Below, piece after piece: positions 28,001 through 36,709 of a DNA stretch of 64,000 nucleotides. A program made the position numbers and the translations under genes. The DNA lies in NCBI RefSeq assembly GCF_002127965.1, contig NZ_CP018787.1, positions 1,178,001 to 1,242,000 on the forward strand, read 5' to 3'. The first letter of the stretch is position 1. Each line of letters begins with the position of its first letter. This DNA is from Oxalobacter formigenes. GTDB taxonomy: Bacteria; Pseudomonadota; Gammaproteobacteria; Burkholderiales; Burkholderiaceae_D. The notes under the pieces were generated by a model. That model saw nothing but the letters and a program-made list of their open reading frames with translations. It had not been told where the DNA came from and ran no database searches.

Positions 28001-28495
28001 CTAGTTGTGGAGATAGATGAACAGGTTCAGATAGGTGGCGAAGCCGAGCCAGGCGATGTAAGGCCAGAAAAGAATGGAAGACAATTTTCGGATGGGCCAC
28101 GCCCTGAAGGCATACCAGATGACCAGCCAGTCAAGCAGGACGATACAGATCAGGCCACCCGTAATGTTCTGCCGGACGAAAAAAATCATGCTCCACAAAA
28201 AGTTCAGAAATAGCTGGAAAATGAACAGGTTGCGCAGTGCCGGTTTCTGGTCACTATCTGTCAGGTAGACCAGGCCGATGGACAGGCCCATGAATATGTA
28301 AAGAATGGTCCATGCAATCGGAAAAACGGCATTGGGAGGGGTCAGCAGCGGCTTGTTCAGGTGCGGGTACCAGTTCTGTATTGAACTTTGCTGAAGGTAG
28401 CCTGCCAGCGCACCCACCAGAAGACAGATAACAATCGGGATGATGATTTTGAAAATGCCTGAAAAGGAAAATGAATGTGTTCGGGCTGTTGTCAT
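28001..28495 (-). CDS. tspO: TspO/MBR-family tryptophan-rich sensory protein
   Basis: A 164-residue five-helix membrane protein. The conserved WYPHLNKPLLTPPNAVFPIAWTILY block (residues about 45-68) holds the porphyrin-binding signature, and later Trp residues line helices 3 to 5. GAGG lies before ATG 28495. TspO proteins bind porphyrins and act in redox or tetrapyrrole regulation. Confidence 0.92.
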   Translation of the reverse strand: MTTARTHSFSFSGIFKIIIPIVICLLVGALAGYLQQSSIQNWYPHLNKPLLTPPNAVFPIAWTILYIFMGLSIGLVYLTDSDQKPALRNLFIFQLFLNFLWSMIFFVRQNITGGLICIVLLDWLVIWYAFRAWPIRKLSSILFWPYIAWLGFATYLNLFIYLHN

Positions 28496-28643
28496 GTTGG
28501 CCTCAATACAGGTGACGTTGCTTTTCGGGTGATGGTTCAAGTATGAGTTCACTTGATTCACTCATTTCTGACAAATGTCGAAAACCTGTTTCGTAAAGAG
28601 CCGCTTTGTGCGCCTGTTCAATGAATTGCAGAGATAAATCACG

Positions 28644-28679
28644 CCTTCACGCCGGCAGTTTGAGAACGCGGCGTGAAGG
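28644..28679 (-). terminator. Strong hairpin downstream of mdaB
   Basis: An 11-bp perfect stem (28644-28654 with 28669-28679) lies about 45 bases past the mdaB stop. Only a mixed T stretch follows on the minus strand, so it may be a weak terminator or a 3-prime stabilising element. Confidence 0.45.
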
Positions 28680-28724
28680 GATTATGGATGCAGTTTTCAT
28701 AAATACGTATGAAGAACTGCCTGT

Positions 28725-29309
28725 TTATTTTGGAAAGTTTTTTTCCAGATGGGCCTTGTATCGAATGACATCCCTGTCGATTTGAGGTTCTTTCATGACG
28801 TCGTTGCACATGAATGTCGACAAAGGACTCATGCCGAGGAACTGGTTGGCTTTATGGAACGGGAAAAGGTCGGCGTCTATGCCTTTGCCTTCGAAGAACT
28901 GTCCCGGTTCGGTGAAAGCTTCGGCCGGAGCGTTCCATGTCATTGAAAACATGTATTTTTTGCCCTGTATAAGGCCGCCCGAGCCGTATTTTTTGCTGGC
29001 GTCGCTTCGGGTGCGCCCATCGCTTTCATACAATTTGCCGTGTCCTGCCGTGAAGACTTCGTCGACGTACTTTTTCATGATCCAGGGGGCTTCCATCCAC
29101 CATGCCGGAAATTGGTAGATGACGGAATCGGCCCAGAGGAATTTTTCGACTTCTTTTGTCGTGTCGTAGCCGTCGTCGATGCGGGTTGTCTTGACCTCAT
29201 GACCCAGCGCGGTCAGGGTTTCTTTTGCCAGGTCAGTCAGGAAGTCGTTCAGTTTGCCTTGTGAATGGCCGAAGTTTTTCGATGCGTTGATAATCAGGAT
29301 TTTGCTCAT
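28725..29309 (-). CDS. mdaB: NADPH:quinone oxidoreductase MdaB
   Basis: A 194-residue flavodoxin-fold quinone reductase matching enteric MdaB throughout: ILIINASKNFGHSQGKLND at the start, FLWADSVIYQFPAWWMEAPWIMKKY, DGRTR, KYGSGGLIQGKKYMFSMTWNAP and PFHKANQFLGM. It reduces quinones by two electrons and protects against oxidative and aromatic stress. A gene of its own with AAAGA upstream. Confidence 0.95.
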   Translation of the reverse strand: MSKILIINASKNFGHSQGKLNDFLTDLAKETLTALGHEVKTTRIDDGYDTTKEVEKFLWADSVIYQFPAWWMEAPWIMKKYVDEVFTAGHGKLYESDGRTRSDASKKYGSGGLIQGKKYMFSMTWNAPAEAFTEPGQFFEGKGIDADLFPFHKANQFLGMSPLSTFMCNDVMKEPQIDRDVIRYKAHLEKNFPK

Positions 29310-29483
29310 GTTTTTTTCTTTCTGGCAGTAAAGGTTCTGTCGTTATGGTCGGTTCAGGGTGAACATTGGGTTGAAATGCCGTTTTTCAATGTGGAATTAT
29401 CACGAATATGAAATGGGCCGTTTTTTGTATTCCGGCATTTTTATCTTTAATATGACAGAAAACAGGCCACACCGTTTTATCTC

Positions 29484-30026
29484 ATGACAGAAAAAAATGT
29501 TCCCGCCATCATTGCCGAAACCGGAAGACTGCTGCTTCGCGAGCTGGTCGATGACGATTTGCCCGGCTTATGCAGGGTATTGCAGGATAGCGATGTGACT
29601 TATGCCTATGAGCGCGTTTTTTCAGACAGGGAGATCGGGTCATGGCTGAAAAGGCAAATTCAGTGTTATGCGCAGGAGGGCTTCGGAATGTGGGCTGTCG
29701 TTTTGAAGGAAACAGGCAAGATGATCGGCCATGCCGGTATTTCGATGCAGGTGTATGGTGATGAGGAGCTTCCTGAAATCGGATACATGTTCGAAAAGGA
29801 ATTCTGGCATCGGGGTTTCGCGACCGAAGCGGCGATCGCCTGCCGGGATTATGCTTTTGCCGTGCTTGGTATGGATACGGTTTATTCCGTTATCCGGGCG
29901 GACAATGTGCCATCGCGTGCGGTGGCAAGACGAAACGGCATGCGGATTACCGGAACGGCCTTTCGCAGTGTAATGGGCAGAATGGTCACGCATTACATGT
30001 ATTCGATCAAAAAGCCCGGGACATGA
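29484..30026 (+). CDS. GNAT-family N-acetyltransferase (RimJ/RimL-like)
   Basis: A 180-residue acetyltransferase with the pattern TGRLLLRELVDDDL at the N-terminus, GYMFEKEFWHRGFATEAA as the acetyl-CoA loop and VIRADNVPSRAVARRNGM near the C-terminus. The substrate is unknown. No clear ribosome-binding site precedes the ATG. Confidence 0.88.
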   Translation: MTEKNVPAIIAETGRLLLRELVDDDLPGLCRVLQDSDVTYAYERVFSDREIGSWLKRQIQCYAQEGFGMWAVVLKETGKMIGHAGISMQVYGDEELPEIGYMFEKEFWHRGFATEAAIACRDYAFAVLGMDTVYSVIRADNVPSRAVARRNGMRITGTAFRSVMGRMVTHYMYSIKKPGT

Positions 30027-30073
30027 ACGATTTGATGAGCAAGTCGATAAAACCGTTTTGTAAAAACGATTTT

Positions 30074-31045
30074 TTATTGGATGGCACGGACCTGTTTCAG
30101 GATGATACTGGTTATTATCGCGAGCAAACCGCCGATCAGTGTTTCGTAAAGACGTTCGAACAAGGGCGAATAAACCGGATCGTTCCAGTAATGCGATATT
30201 TCTGTCATTGCCAGAACGAAAAATGTCACGCCAAATGATCTCAAAACAGGATTTTTATCCAGGAATGTCGGCAGGAAAAATGAAATCACGAAAAATGAGA
30301 TGAGAATGACGACCGAGGCGTTATAACCGGTGGCAAGCATGATCATTAGCAGGATGACAGATAAAAAGCTGCCGGCAAAACGCGATATCGTATTTTTGAA
30401 AACGTGTTCCGCTTTCGGATTCAGTACCATGACGAAGGTTAATGGTGCCCAGTAAATCCTGCCCAGCTCGAGAAATTCCGGAATCAGCAGGGAGAGGAAC
30501 ATGCCGGTACTGTAGATGAACGCGCGGGGAACGGCATGTTTTTTCGATGTGTACAGTTCTTTTGAGAACAAGCCGTTTCTGAAGGCGGTAAAGTCATAGT
30601 TTTTCAGATGCAAAACGAAAAGGACGCCAAGAACGGTCAGTGTCCCGATCAGGTAACCGACAGGCAGTTCATATGACACACTGGTCAGTGTCGTGCCGAT
30701 GGTCGAGAGCATGATGATGTAGCGGACAGCACGGTCGAGTACGGGATCTTTTCCATAGGTGATATCGAAGAAACAGGAGATTGCGAAAAGATAAACATAG
30801 AACAGCCAGGAAAGTTGCAACCAGTAACCGATATAGTTGTTGATCATGATAATCATCATCAAAAAGAAAACGTAAAGATGATTGCTGCGATCGGGCCGTG
30901 CATCGTAAAGCGAATAGGTGAACATGGACGAAAAGGAAGTCCACATCAATGAATTCACGCCGAACAGCCAGTATCCGGCGAGGGTGGTAAATGCCACACT
31001 GCCCATAAAGATAAGGCCGTCTTTTACGTCAAAATAGTTGAGCAT
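30074..31045 (-). CDS. Short FUSC-like membrane protein
   Basis: A 323-residue protein with about ten hydrophobic segments, half the size of the other FUSC proteins here. The segment RIYWAPLTFVMVLNPKAEHVFKNTISRFAGS matches the second-half FUSC_2 signature. It has no large soluble domain. It stands alone next to the tail cassette. It may export small aromatic compounds; this is a family guess. Confidence 0.75.
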   Translation of the reverse strand: MLNYFDVKDGLIFMGSVAFTTLAGYWLFGVNSLMWTSFSSMFTYSLYDARPDRSNHLYVFFLMMIIMINNYIGYWLQLSWLFYVYLFAISCFFDITYGKDPVLDRAVRYIIMLSTIGTTLTSVSYELPVGYLIGTLTVLGVLFVLHLKNYDFTAFRNGLFSKELYTSKKHAVPRAFIYSTGMFLSLLIPEFLELGRIYWAPLTFVMVLNPKAEHVFKNTISRFAGSFLSVILLMIMLATGYNASVVILISFFVISFFLPTFLDKNPVLRSFGVTFFVLAMTEISHYWNDPVYSPLFERLYETLIGGLLAIITSIILKQVRAIQ

Positions 31046-31281
31046 GAATTTTTTTCACGATTGCCGATATTTTTCAACCAATAAAAATCAGGGGATTTTT
31101 CCTGTTTCCACTTCTGGTTTTTCTCATGATGACCGAAATCAGCATAGCAAGATGCCGGTATGGCCTTTTGATATGGCTGAAACAAAGCTTCCTTCGGCGG
31201 TTCAGTCTTTTCATCCAGTTTTTTGAAAAAAAGTGGTGTGACATAGCTGACCGATGTTGGAATGTCCTGTATGATTGTCTC

Positions 31282-31340
31282 TGTCGGGAAAGTTGCGTCC
31301 CGAGCAAACAGAAAAGGCCTCCTTTGGGAGGCCTTTTTTT
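31282..31340 (+). ncRNA. Possible small RNA of about 60 bases
   Basis: A predicted start about seven bases after TATGAT would give a transcript with a first hairpin (TCGGGA 31284-31289 with TCCCGA 31298-31303), then an unpaired A-rich stretch, then the terminator hairpin with seven T residues. No plus-strand gene lies within 1.2 kb upstream, so the terminator needs another explanation. Purely structural evidence. Confidence 0.3.
31312..31340 (+). terminator. First of two tandem terminators before the tail genes
   Basis: A GC-rich stem AGGCCTCC/GGAGGCCT with loop TTTG is followed by seven T residues. A short A run on the left gives partial bidirectional character, so it may also insulate the minus-strand FUSC-like gene. 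Confidence 0.85.
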
Positions 31341-31367
31341 ATGCCTGATTGGCAGGCATTTTTTTTC
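31341..31367 (+). terminator. Second tandem terminator before the tail genes
   Basis: Stem ATGCCTG (31341-31347) with CAGGCAT (31353-31359) and a run of eight or nine T residues, starting immediately after the first terminator. Confidence 0.75.
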
Positions 31368-31490
31368 TTCACCATCTTCTGTGCCGTAATCCGCACATTT
31401 CTTTTTCCAGACAATTTGAACAGCATCCGCTTCACTGCGGAGGACTGTTTTCGTCTTTGCAAAAGGAATGTGGGGCGGCAGAAAGACAAT

Positions 31491-32051
31491 ATGACGAACA
31501 CATCCAAAACGAAGGGTTTTCTGACACCGGTCGGAGCAATGCCCGCTTACGACAACGATCTGGATACCGTTTTCAGGCAATTCATTGCAGGGGTAACGGG
31601 GCTGGATGGCTCGCTTGTCGGCTCATACTGGAATGAGAGTCTTCCGGCTCCGGCAACAGATGAAGCGTGCCGGTGCCAGGCAGCAGTCGTTTCCTATGGC
31701 GGCAATCCGGGGCCGTCCATTGTTCATAACGGAAAGGACCCTGTCGATCCCGACGACGGGACCGACGTTCTGAGCTGGCAGGAGGAACTGACGCTTTTGA
31801 CACGGTTTTACGGCCCCAAAGCGGAATTTTATGCCGCTTTGCTGAAGTACGGCTGCATGGTCAAACAGAATGCCGACGAGCTTTTGGCGCATGGAATCGT
31901 ATTCGCTTCAGCGGACAAAACAGTCAGTGAAATCGTGACAGTCAACAATCTTCCGGTGAAAGAAACGGCTTTTTCTCTTTACTTCCGGCGAAGCGTTTCG
32001 TTTACCTATCAGGTGCGAAACATCGCCAGAGGAATCATCCACTACTTTTAA
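31491..32051 (+). CDS. Phage neck-terminator-like protein
   Basis: A 186-residue protein at the head-proximal end of the tail operon. It resembles the gp12-type neck terminator family found next to DUF3383 sheaths (AIPAYDNDLDTVFRQFI-like start and C-terminal SFTYQVRNIARGIIHYF). It should cap the tube and sheath at the top of the tail. In a headless particle it would be the collar. ATG 31491 is preferred over much earlier in-frame codons that run through the terminators. Confidence 0.6.
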   Translation: MTNTSKTKGFLTPVGAMPAYDNDLDTVFRQFIAGVTGLDGSLVGSYWNESLPAPATDEACRCQAAVVSYGGNPGPSIVHNGKDPVDPDDGTDVLSWQEELTLLTRFYGPKAEFYAALLKYGCMVKQNADELLAHGIVFASADKTVSEIVTVNNLPVKETAFSLYFRRSVSFTYQVRNIARGIIHYF

Positions 32052-32065
32052 TAAAGGATAACAAC

Positions 32066-33526
32066 ATGGCAAACAAAGGATTACCTGTTTCTTCCGTCGT
32101 TTCCGTCGACGTCGTTATGGCGCCGAAGGCCGCAGCGGAAAGGGATTTCGGTATCGCCCTGATTCTCGGGGCAAGCAATACGATTGACGCTTATGAACGT
32201 CTTCGTCTCTATTACGATATCGATACGGTCGCATCGGACTTCGGTACGGAAGCGCCGGAATACAAGATGGCGGTGGCCTATTTTTCGGCAGAACCGTCGG
32301 CAGCACAATGCTATATCGGTCGCTGGGTGAAAACCGCCACCAGCGGTTTGTTGAAGGGCCGCATTCTGGGAACGGCTGAGCAGAATATCGCCGCGTTCAA
32401 GGCAATCAATGAAGGAAGCTTCAAGGTGACGGTCGATGGCGTCGAAAAATCGGTCATGGCGATCAATCTGTCGTCGGTCACCAATCTGAATGGCGTTGCA
32501 ACGATTATCGATTCTGCACTGGATACCGCCGCAAGCTGTGTTTGGGATGGCACCCGTTTTGTGATCCGTTCCAAAACAACCGGTACCGAATCGACCGTGA
32601 CCGGTGTGACCAAAACCGCTTTGTCTTCCCTGATGGGGCTGGATGCCGATACGGTTGCTGTGGGTGGCATGGTTGCGGAATCGCTGTTAAATGCCGTTAG
32701 CGAACTGGCTGACATGAGCAGCGACTGGTATGGCCTTCTGGTTGCTGAAGAAGCGGATGACGACGATATTCTTGAAATGGCCGACTTCATCAGTGCGACG
32801 TCGACTTCCCGGATTGCAGGCTTTACCGTCAAAAAAACGACCGTTCTGGATGCACAGGTAGAAAACGATCTGGCTTCCCGTCTGAAAGCCAAAGGCAATA
32901 ACCGCGCTTTCGTCCAGTACAGTTCCGCCAGTACCGCTGCGGCCGCTGCCGCTTTCGGTCGCGCTTTTGCCGTCAATTTCGATGGACAGAATACGACTAT
33001 TACCCTGAAGTTCAAACAGGAACCGGGTATCGAACCGGAAGTCCTGACGGCAACTCAGGCGAAAGTATTGAAAGACAAGAACTGCAACGTTTTCGCCCAG
33101 TATTCGAATGATACGGCGATTTTGCAGGAAGGCGTGATGTCTGGCGGCTGGTATTTCGATGAACGCCACGGTCTGGACTGGCTGCAAAACGACGTGCAGA
33201 CCGCTGTCTGGAACCTGCTTTATACCTCGACTTCCAAGATTCCGCAGACCGATGCCGGTATCGCCCGTATCGTGACGACGATCGAAAGCCGTCTGGAACA
33301 GGCGGTCACCAACGGTCTGGTCGCCCCGGGTGTGTGGAATGGCGACAGTTTCGGCGCCCTGCAAAGCGGCGATACGCTGACCAAAGGCTATTACGTGTAT
33401 GCCCCACCTGTGGCTACCCAGTCACAGGCGGATCGTGAAGCGAGAAATTCCACCGTCATTCAGGTGGCGATCAAGCTGGCTGGCGCAGTCCACGCGACCG
33501 ACATCATCATCAACGTTAACAGATAA
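32066..33526 (+). CDS. Contractile tail sheath protein (DUF3383 family)
   Basis: A 486-residue DUF3383 protein. In contractile phages of this group it forms the sheath that shortens to drive the tube. The C-terminal part (GVWNGDSFGALQSGDTLTKGYYVYAPPV, then a long final strand AIKLAGAVHATDIIINVNR) is the sheath-handshake-like end. AAAGGA precedes the ATG. Position directly before the tube gene is as expected. Confidence 0.88.
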   Translation: MANKGLPVSSVVSVDVVMAPKAAAERDFGIALILGASNTIDAYERLRLYYDIDTVASDFGTEAPEYKMAVAYFSAEPSAAQCYIGRWVKTATSGLLKGRILGTAEQNIAAFKAINEGSFKVTVDGVEKSVMAINLSSVTNLNGVATIIDSALDTAASCVWDGTRFVIRSKTTGTESTVTGVTKTALSSLMGLDADTVAVGGMVAESLLNAVSELADMSSDWYGLLVAEEADDDDILEMADFISATSTSRIAGFTVKKTTVLDAQVENDLASRLKAKGNNRAFVQYSSASTAAAAAAFGRAFAVNFDGQNTTITLKFKQEPGIEPEVLTATQAKVLKDKNCNVFAQYSNDTAILQEGVMSGGWYFDERHGLDWLQNDVQTAVWNLLYTSTSKIPQTDAGIARIVTTIESRLEQAVTNGLVAPGVWNGDSFGALQSGDTLTKGYYVYAPPVATQSQADREARNSTVIQVAIKLAGAVHATDIIINVNR

Positions 33527-33537
33527 GAGGATCAATT

Positions 33538-33981
33538 ATGGGAATGAGTTACAGTTTTGCGGACGTTACCGGTACTTTGGTAGGCCCCGGCGGAGTCGTC
33601 GATCTGGGTCATGGCTCGGCTGTCGGTGAAGAAGGCATCAAGATTTCGATGGCGGCAGAAGGCGGCAGCATGACTATCGGTGTGGATGGCTGCGGTATGC
33701 ATAATCTGAATGCGGACAAATCCGGTACCGTGACTATCGAGCTTTTGAAGACGTCACCGGTCAATGCGAAGCTTCAGGCCATGATGAATATGCAGAGCCA
33801 GAATGCTTCCCTGTGGGGGAAAAACATTATTTCCATTACCAATACGGTATCTGGAGACAAGACTATTTGTTCATCCTGCGCTTTCGGCAAGAAACCGGAT
33901 GTCGTCTATAAAAAAGACGGTGGTGTGGTTTCCTGGACGTTTAACGCATTGAGTATCGACACTATTTTGGGAACGTACTGA
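33538..33981 (+). CDS. Tail tube protein (DUF3277 family)
   Basis: A 147-residue DUF3277 protein, predicted to form the inner tube. The sequence is beta-rich and starts SYSFADVTGTLVGPGG, with KSGTVTIELLKTSPVN in the middle. AGAGGA precedes the start. Its stop and the next start overlap by one base (TGATG), indicating translational coupling. Confidence 0.85.
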   Translation: MGMSYSFADVTGTLVGPGGVVDLGHGSAVGEEGIKISMAAEGGSMTIGVDGCGMHNLNADKSGTVTIELLKTSPVNAKLQAMMNMQSQNASLWGKNIISITNTVSGDKTICSSCAFGKKPDVVYKKDGGVVSWTFNALSIDTILGTY

Positions 33982-34409
33982 TGAACGAGATCACCATTGC
34001 TGGCAATACTTACCGTTATGGCAAGCTGAATGCTATTGAACAGTTTCATCTTGAACGACGGATTCTGCCGCTTGTCTTTTCCGCTTTTCCTGCCTTTTCA
34101 AGTGTCATGGAGGAAAAGGGAGAAGACGCGGTGATCTCATGGGAAGAGGTCATCGAAAAGTCGAAACCGCTGGCTGATGCCCTCTCAGGCATGTCTGATG
34201 AGGACGCGGAATACGTTACCCGAACATGCCTGGGCGTGGTTCACAGAAAGCAGGGGATGGAATGGTCGCCGGTCATGTCCGATGGCAACCTGATGTTCGA
34301 CGATCTGGATGCGTTTGAAATGGTTTTGCTCAGTTTTTTCGTTATCCGGAGAAACCTCGCAAATTTTATGCAAAAGCTCGTTACTTTCCTCGCCGATCCG
34401 GTGAAGTAA
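33981..34409 (+). CDS. Tail assembly chaperone, short (G-like) form
   Basis: A 142-residue protein located between the tube and the tape measure, where tail chaperones lie. It is acidic and helical. Residues 118-120 are encoded over the slippery heptamer T-TTT-TTC. Normal decoding gives this short form, which ends in FLADPVK. Confidence 0.75.
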   Translation: MNEITIAGNTYRYGKLNAIEQFHLERRILPLVFSAFPAFSSVMEEKGEDAVISWEEVIEKSKPLADALSGMSDEDAEYVTRTCLGVVHRKQGMEWSPVMSDGNLMFDDLDAFEMVLLSFFVIRRNLANFMQKLVTFLADPVK

Positions 34410-34612
34410 CGGGCGATATCGAGTGGGTAACGCTTCCCGATGGCGAGGAATGGCTCTTGCGTCCTGTTCTGGAAGGACTTTGCCGTTATGAAAGTCTCAA
34501 GGATGGAACAATCGATCTGGCCGATCTGGCTTTGCTAAATGATGTTCTGAACGCAAGAGCCGACAATGAGGCGTTGGCTTATAAAATGAGGGTTGAACAA
34601 TATGGCGAATAA
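33981..34612 (+). CDS. Tail assembly chaperone, -1 frameshift (GT-like) form
   Basis: A -1 slip at T-TTT-TTC (34334-34340) joins the first 120 codons to a second open frame of 90 residues (34340-34612). That frame contains RYFPRRSGEVTGDIEWVTLP and ends EQYGE. It has no start codon of its own near the slip, and its stop overlaps the tape-measure start by eleven bases. The layout is that of lambda G/GT and its many relatives: a short chaperone and a minor fusion that recruits the tube protein. Confidence 0.75.
34334..34340 (+). promoter_or_regulatory. Programmed -1 frameshift site
   Basis: The heptamer T TTT TTC is in phase with the chaperone frame (codons AGT TTT TTC), a canonical X-XXY-YYZ slippery site. 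The -1 frame is open from 34319 to 34612. Confidence 0.75.
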
Positions 34613-36074
34613 GATAGTGACCGATTACATCGCTTTACTCAAATACCAGATTGATGAGGCGGGAAAAAAACGGTTCGATAATGCCGTGTCGGATTCAAAA
34701 CGTCGGGTTGATGCCCTTGCTGTGAGCCTGAAAACGGTTGGCGAAGCCATGAAAAATATGGGCTCGCAAACGGCTTTCGGGATGAATGCACTGTCTGGGC
34801 ACCGTCTTGTGTCGAAAACAGGTTCTTCAAATGGCGCGGCTGCGGCCCTCCTGTCCCCGGGATTGGGCATTCCGGATATCACGCCGGGACAGTCAGGACA
34901 GAAGATTCGTGAAGGCCAGGCTGAACTGAATAATCTGAAAGCAGTGGGAAATGATGTTTTGACCGAGCTGAAGGATACTTTGACAGGTGATCTTGCTCCT
35001 TTGTTAAAGATGGCAAATGATGGGGTTCTTGAACTGAAAGACGCTTTCACCAATTTGTCACCGGAAGCGCAGGAAGCAGCCAAACAGATAGGTGCCGTTG
35101 GCCTTGGGGTCATGCAGTTGATGAAAGTATTATCTTCCGCGAAAAAAGCGGCGGATGCGCTCAAGGGACTTTTCGGAGTCGGCAAGACTGCCGGTTCGGC
35201 ATTGGCAACCGTGGCAAGTTCATCATGGGCACCTTTGGCCGGATTGGCGGCAGGGTCTTTCATGGCAGATGTTGCCATGACAAGGAAACGGGCAGATTCA
35301 GTCATGGAAGCCAATACGGGGGGCGATTATATCGGGCTGCTTTTCAATGGGGTGGATTCAAAAAGATCTTCCAGCGAGGCTTCCGGATCGTCAGAATCTG
35401 AACCAATCCGGCAGGTGACGAATGTTGGCGCTTCACGAGTGGCCGGTTCAGGAAATGCCCGTTCACGGGTTTCCGGTGCACAGGCTCGTTCACGAGGGTC
35501 GCGTTCGCGGGTGTCAGGAACGCGGGCTCCGTCATCGTCAGGTGTCGGCAAGAATGGGATGAGCAAGAATGATGTGATGCGTTTTTTCATGTCCCAAAAC
35601 TGGACGAAGGAACAGGCGGCAGGCATTACGGCCAATTTGTGGCATGAAAGCAGGTTCGATCCGGCTTCAGTCGGCGACAGCGGAAAGGCATATGGCCTTG
35701 CACAGTGGCATCCGGACAGACAGAAGATTTTCAAAAAACTGTTTGGCAAGGATATCCGTCGGTCGTCTGTTAACGAACAGCTTGAATTTGTCCAGTATGA
35801 ACTCACGCACAATGAGAAGAATGCCGGAAGACGCCTGAAAAATGCCAGAACGGCAAGAGATGCAGGCAGTATTGTGAGCCGTTTTTATGAAAGGCCGAAA
35901 GAAGTGATGAAGGAAGCCGGTTCCCGGGGAGACACGGCATCTGAATTCAATCAGACGATCAATATTACCGTCAATGGCGCCACATCGCCACAGGAGACTG
36001 CAGATGCCATCAACCAGAATCTGCAAGGTCTGGATTTCGGTACGAGGAATATGAAATCGCCTGTTGCGCCCTGA
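34602..36074 (+). CDS. Short tape-measure protein with a C-terminal lysozyme domain
   Basis: A 490-residue tape measure. Residues 1-180 are helical. A hydrophobic Ala/Gly-rich block lies at about 155-225. Residues about 265-315 are a Ser/Arg/Gly-rich linker. Residues about 318-430 are a phage tail lysozyme domain with the catalytic-type NLWHESRFDP motif and YGLAQWHPDR. The C-terminus FNQTINITVNGATSP is the usual tape-measure end. ATG 34602 has GAGGG upstream and overlaps the frameshifted chaperone. The length implies a short tail if the usual length rule holds. Confidence 0.8.
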   Translation: MANKIVTDYIALLKYQIDEAGKKRFDNAVSDSKRRVDALAVSLKTVGEAMKNMGSQTAFGMNALSGHRLVSKTGSSNGAAAALLSPGLGIPDITPGQSGQKIREGQAELNNLKAVGNDVLTELKDTLTGDLAPLLKMANDGVLELKDAFTNLSPEAQEAAKQIGAVGLGVMQLMKVLSSAKKAADALKGLFGVGKTAGSALATVASSSWAPLAGLAAGSFMADVAMTRKRADSVMEANTGGDYIGLLFNGVDSKRSSSEASGSSESEPIRQVTNVGASRVAGSGNARSRVSGAQARSRGSRSRVSGTRAPSSSGVGKNGMSKNDVMRFFMSQNWTKEQAAGITANLWHESRFDPASVGDSGKAYGLAQWHPDRQKIFKKLFGKDIRRSSVNEQLEFVQYELTHNEKNAGRRLKNARTARDAGSIVSRFYERPKEVMKEAGSRGDTASEFNQTINITVNGATSPQETADAINQNLQGLDFGTRNMKSPVAP

Positions 36075-36090
36075 GGGTTTGCATAGCCTG

Positions 36091-36120
36091 AAAAAGCCTC
36101 CATCCGGAGGCTTTTTCTTT
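36091..36120 (+). terminator. Terminator inside the tail operon
   Basis: A 10-bp stem AAAAGCCTCC/GGAGGCTTTT followed by T residues lies 17 bases after the tape-measure stop and 42 bases before the next gene. It would separate the sheath-tube-tape genes from the baseplate genes or reduce their expression. Confidence 0.8.
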
Positions 36121-36161
36121 ATGTAAACGTATTTTGATTACTGAATATAAAGGTGAATGTT

Positions 36162-36707
36162 ATGTCTTTATTATCTTCTGTCGCCTACTTTCTGACCGGA
36201 GGGTCGAAAAGGCATATCGCCAGTATTGTACCGGATGTGGTTATCAAGGAAGTCCATACCGACAAGCTGACGATTACGGATCATCCTGTCCAGCGTGGAA
36301 GTGTTATTACCGACCATGCCTGCAAGGATCCGGAACAGCTGGAGATGGAATTTGGCTGGTCGAACAGTTCATTCAAATTGTCCAGTCTGCTTTCAGGCAA
36401 GTCCCTTCTGGAGACAACGGATTTACGCACTATTTACAATCAGCTGCTGGGCTGGCAGGAAAGCTGTATTCCGATTTCCATCGGGACGGGCAAGCGGGAA
36501 TATACGGATATGCTGATCGAGTCGCTGAGAGTGCAAACGGAATCATCAACCGAGAACGTTTTGCAGGTGACGGCTTTTTTCAGAAAAATCCGGCTTGTCG
36601 ATACGGAAGACAGGATGCTGGCAGCAGAAAATCAGGCCAATCCTGCCGAAACCGCGCAGGTTTCCGGCTCTGGCGAACGCCAGCCAAAAGCAATGAAAGG
36701 AGAATGA
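36162..36707 (+). CDS. Baseplate/tail-tip protein downstream of the tape measure
   Basis: A 181-residue protein with a beta-rich core and the motif TDHPVQRGSVITDH (residues about 45-58), typical of phage proteins encoded just after the tape measure in DUF3383-type tails. It is probably the distal-tail adaptor to which the hub binds. AAAGGTG precedes ATG 36162. The C-terminal 35 residues are polar and probably disordered. Confidence 0.6.
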   Translation: MSLLSSVAYFLTGGSKRHIASIVPDVVIKEVHTDKLTITDHPVQRGSVITDHACKDPEQLEMEFGWSNSSFKLSSLLSGKSLLETTDLRTIYNQLLGWQESCIPISIGTGKREYTDMLIESLRVQTESSTENVLQVTAFFRKIRLVDTEDRMLAAENQANPAETAQVSGSGERQPKAMKGE

Positions 36708-36709
36708 TA

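Larger units (their letters stand above)
31046..31490. other. Intergenic region left of the tail cassette
   Basis: A 445-base gap without a convincing gene. It holds a possible promoter (CTGACC at 31247-31252, 17-bp spacer, TATGAT at 31270-31275), a possible short RNA, and two back-to-back plus-strand terminators (31312-31340, 31341-31367). The first tail gene starts 124 bases after the second terminator. No attachment site or tRNA was seen. Confidence 0.5.

Noticed and set aside
36134-36709. An upstream extension of the baseplate-plug frame
   Set aside because: It overlaps the previous gene in another frame; the plug protein starts at 36710 with its own AAAGGAG.
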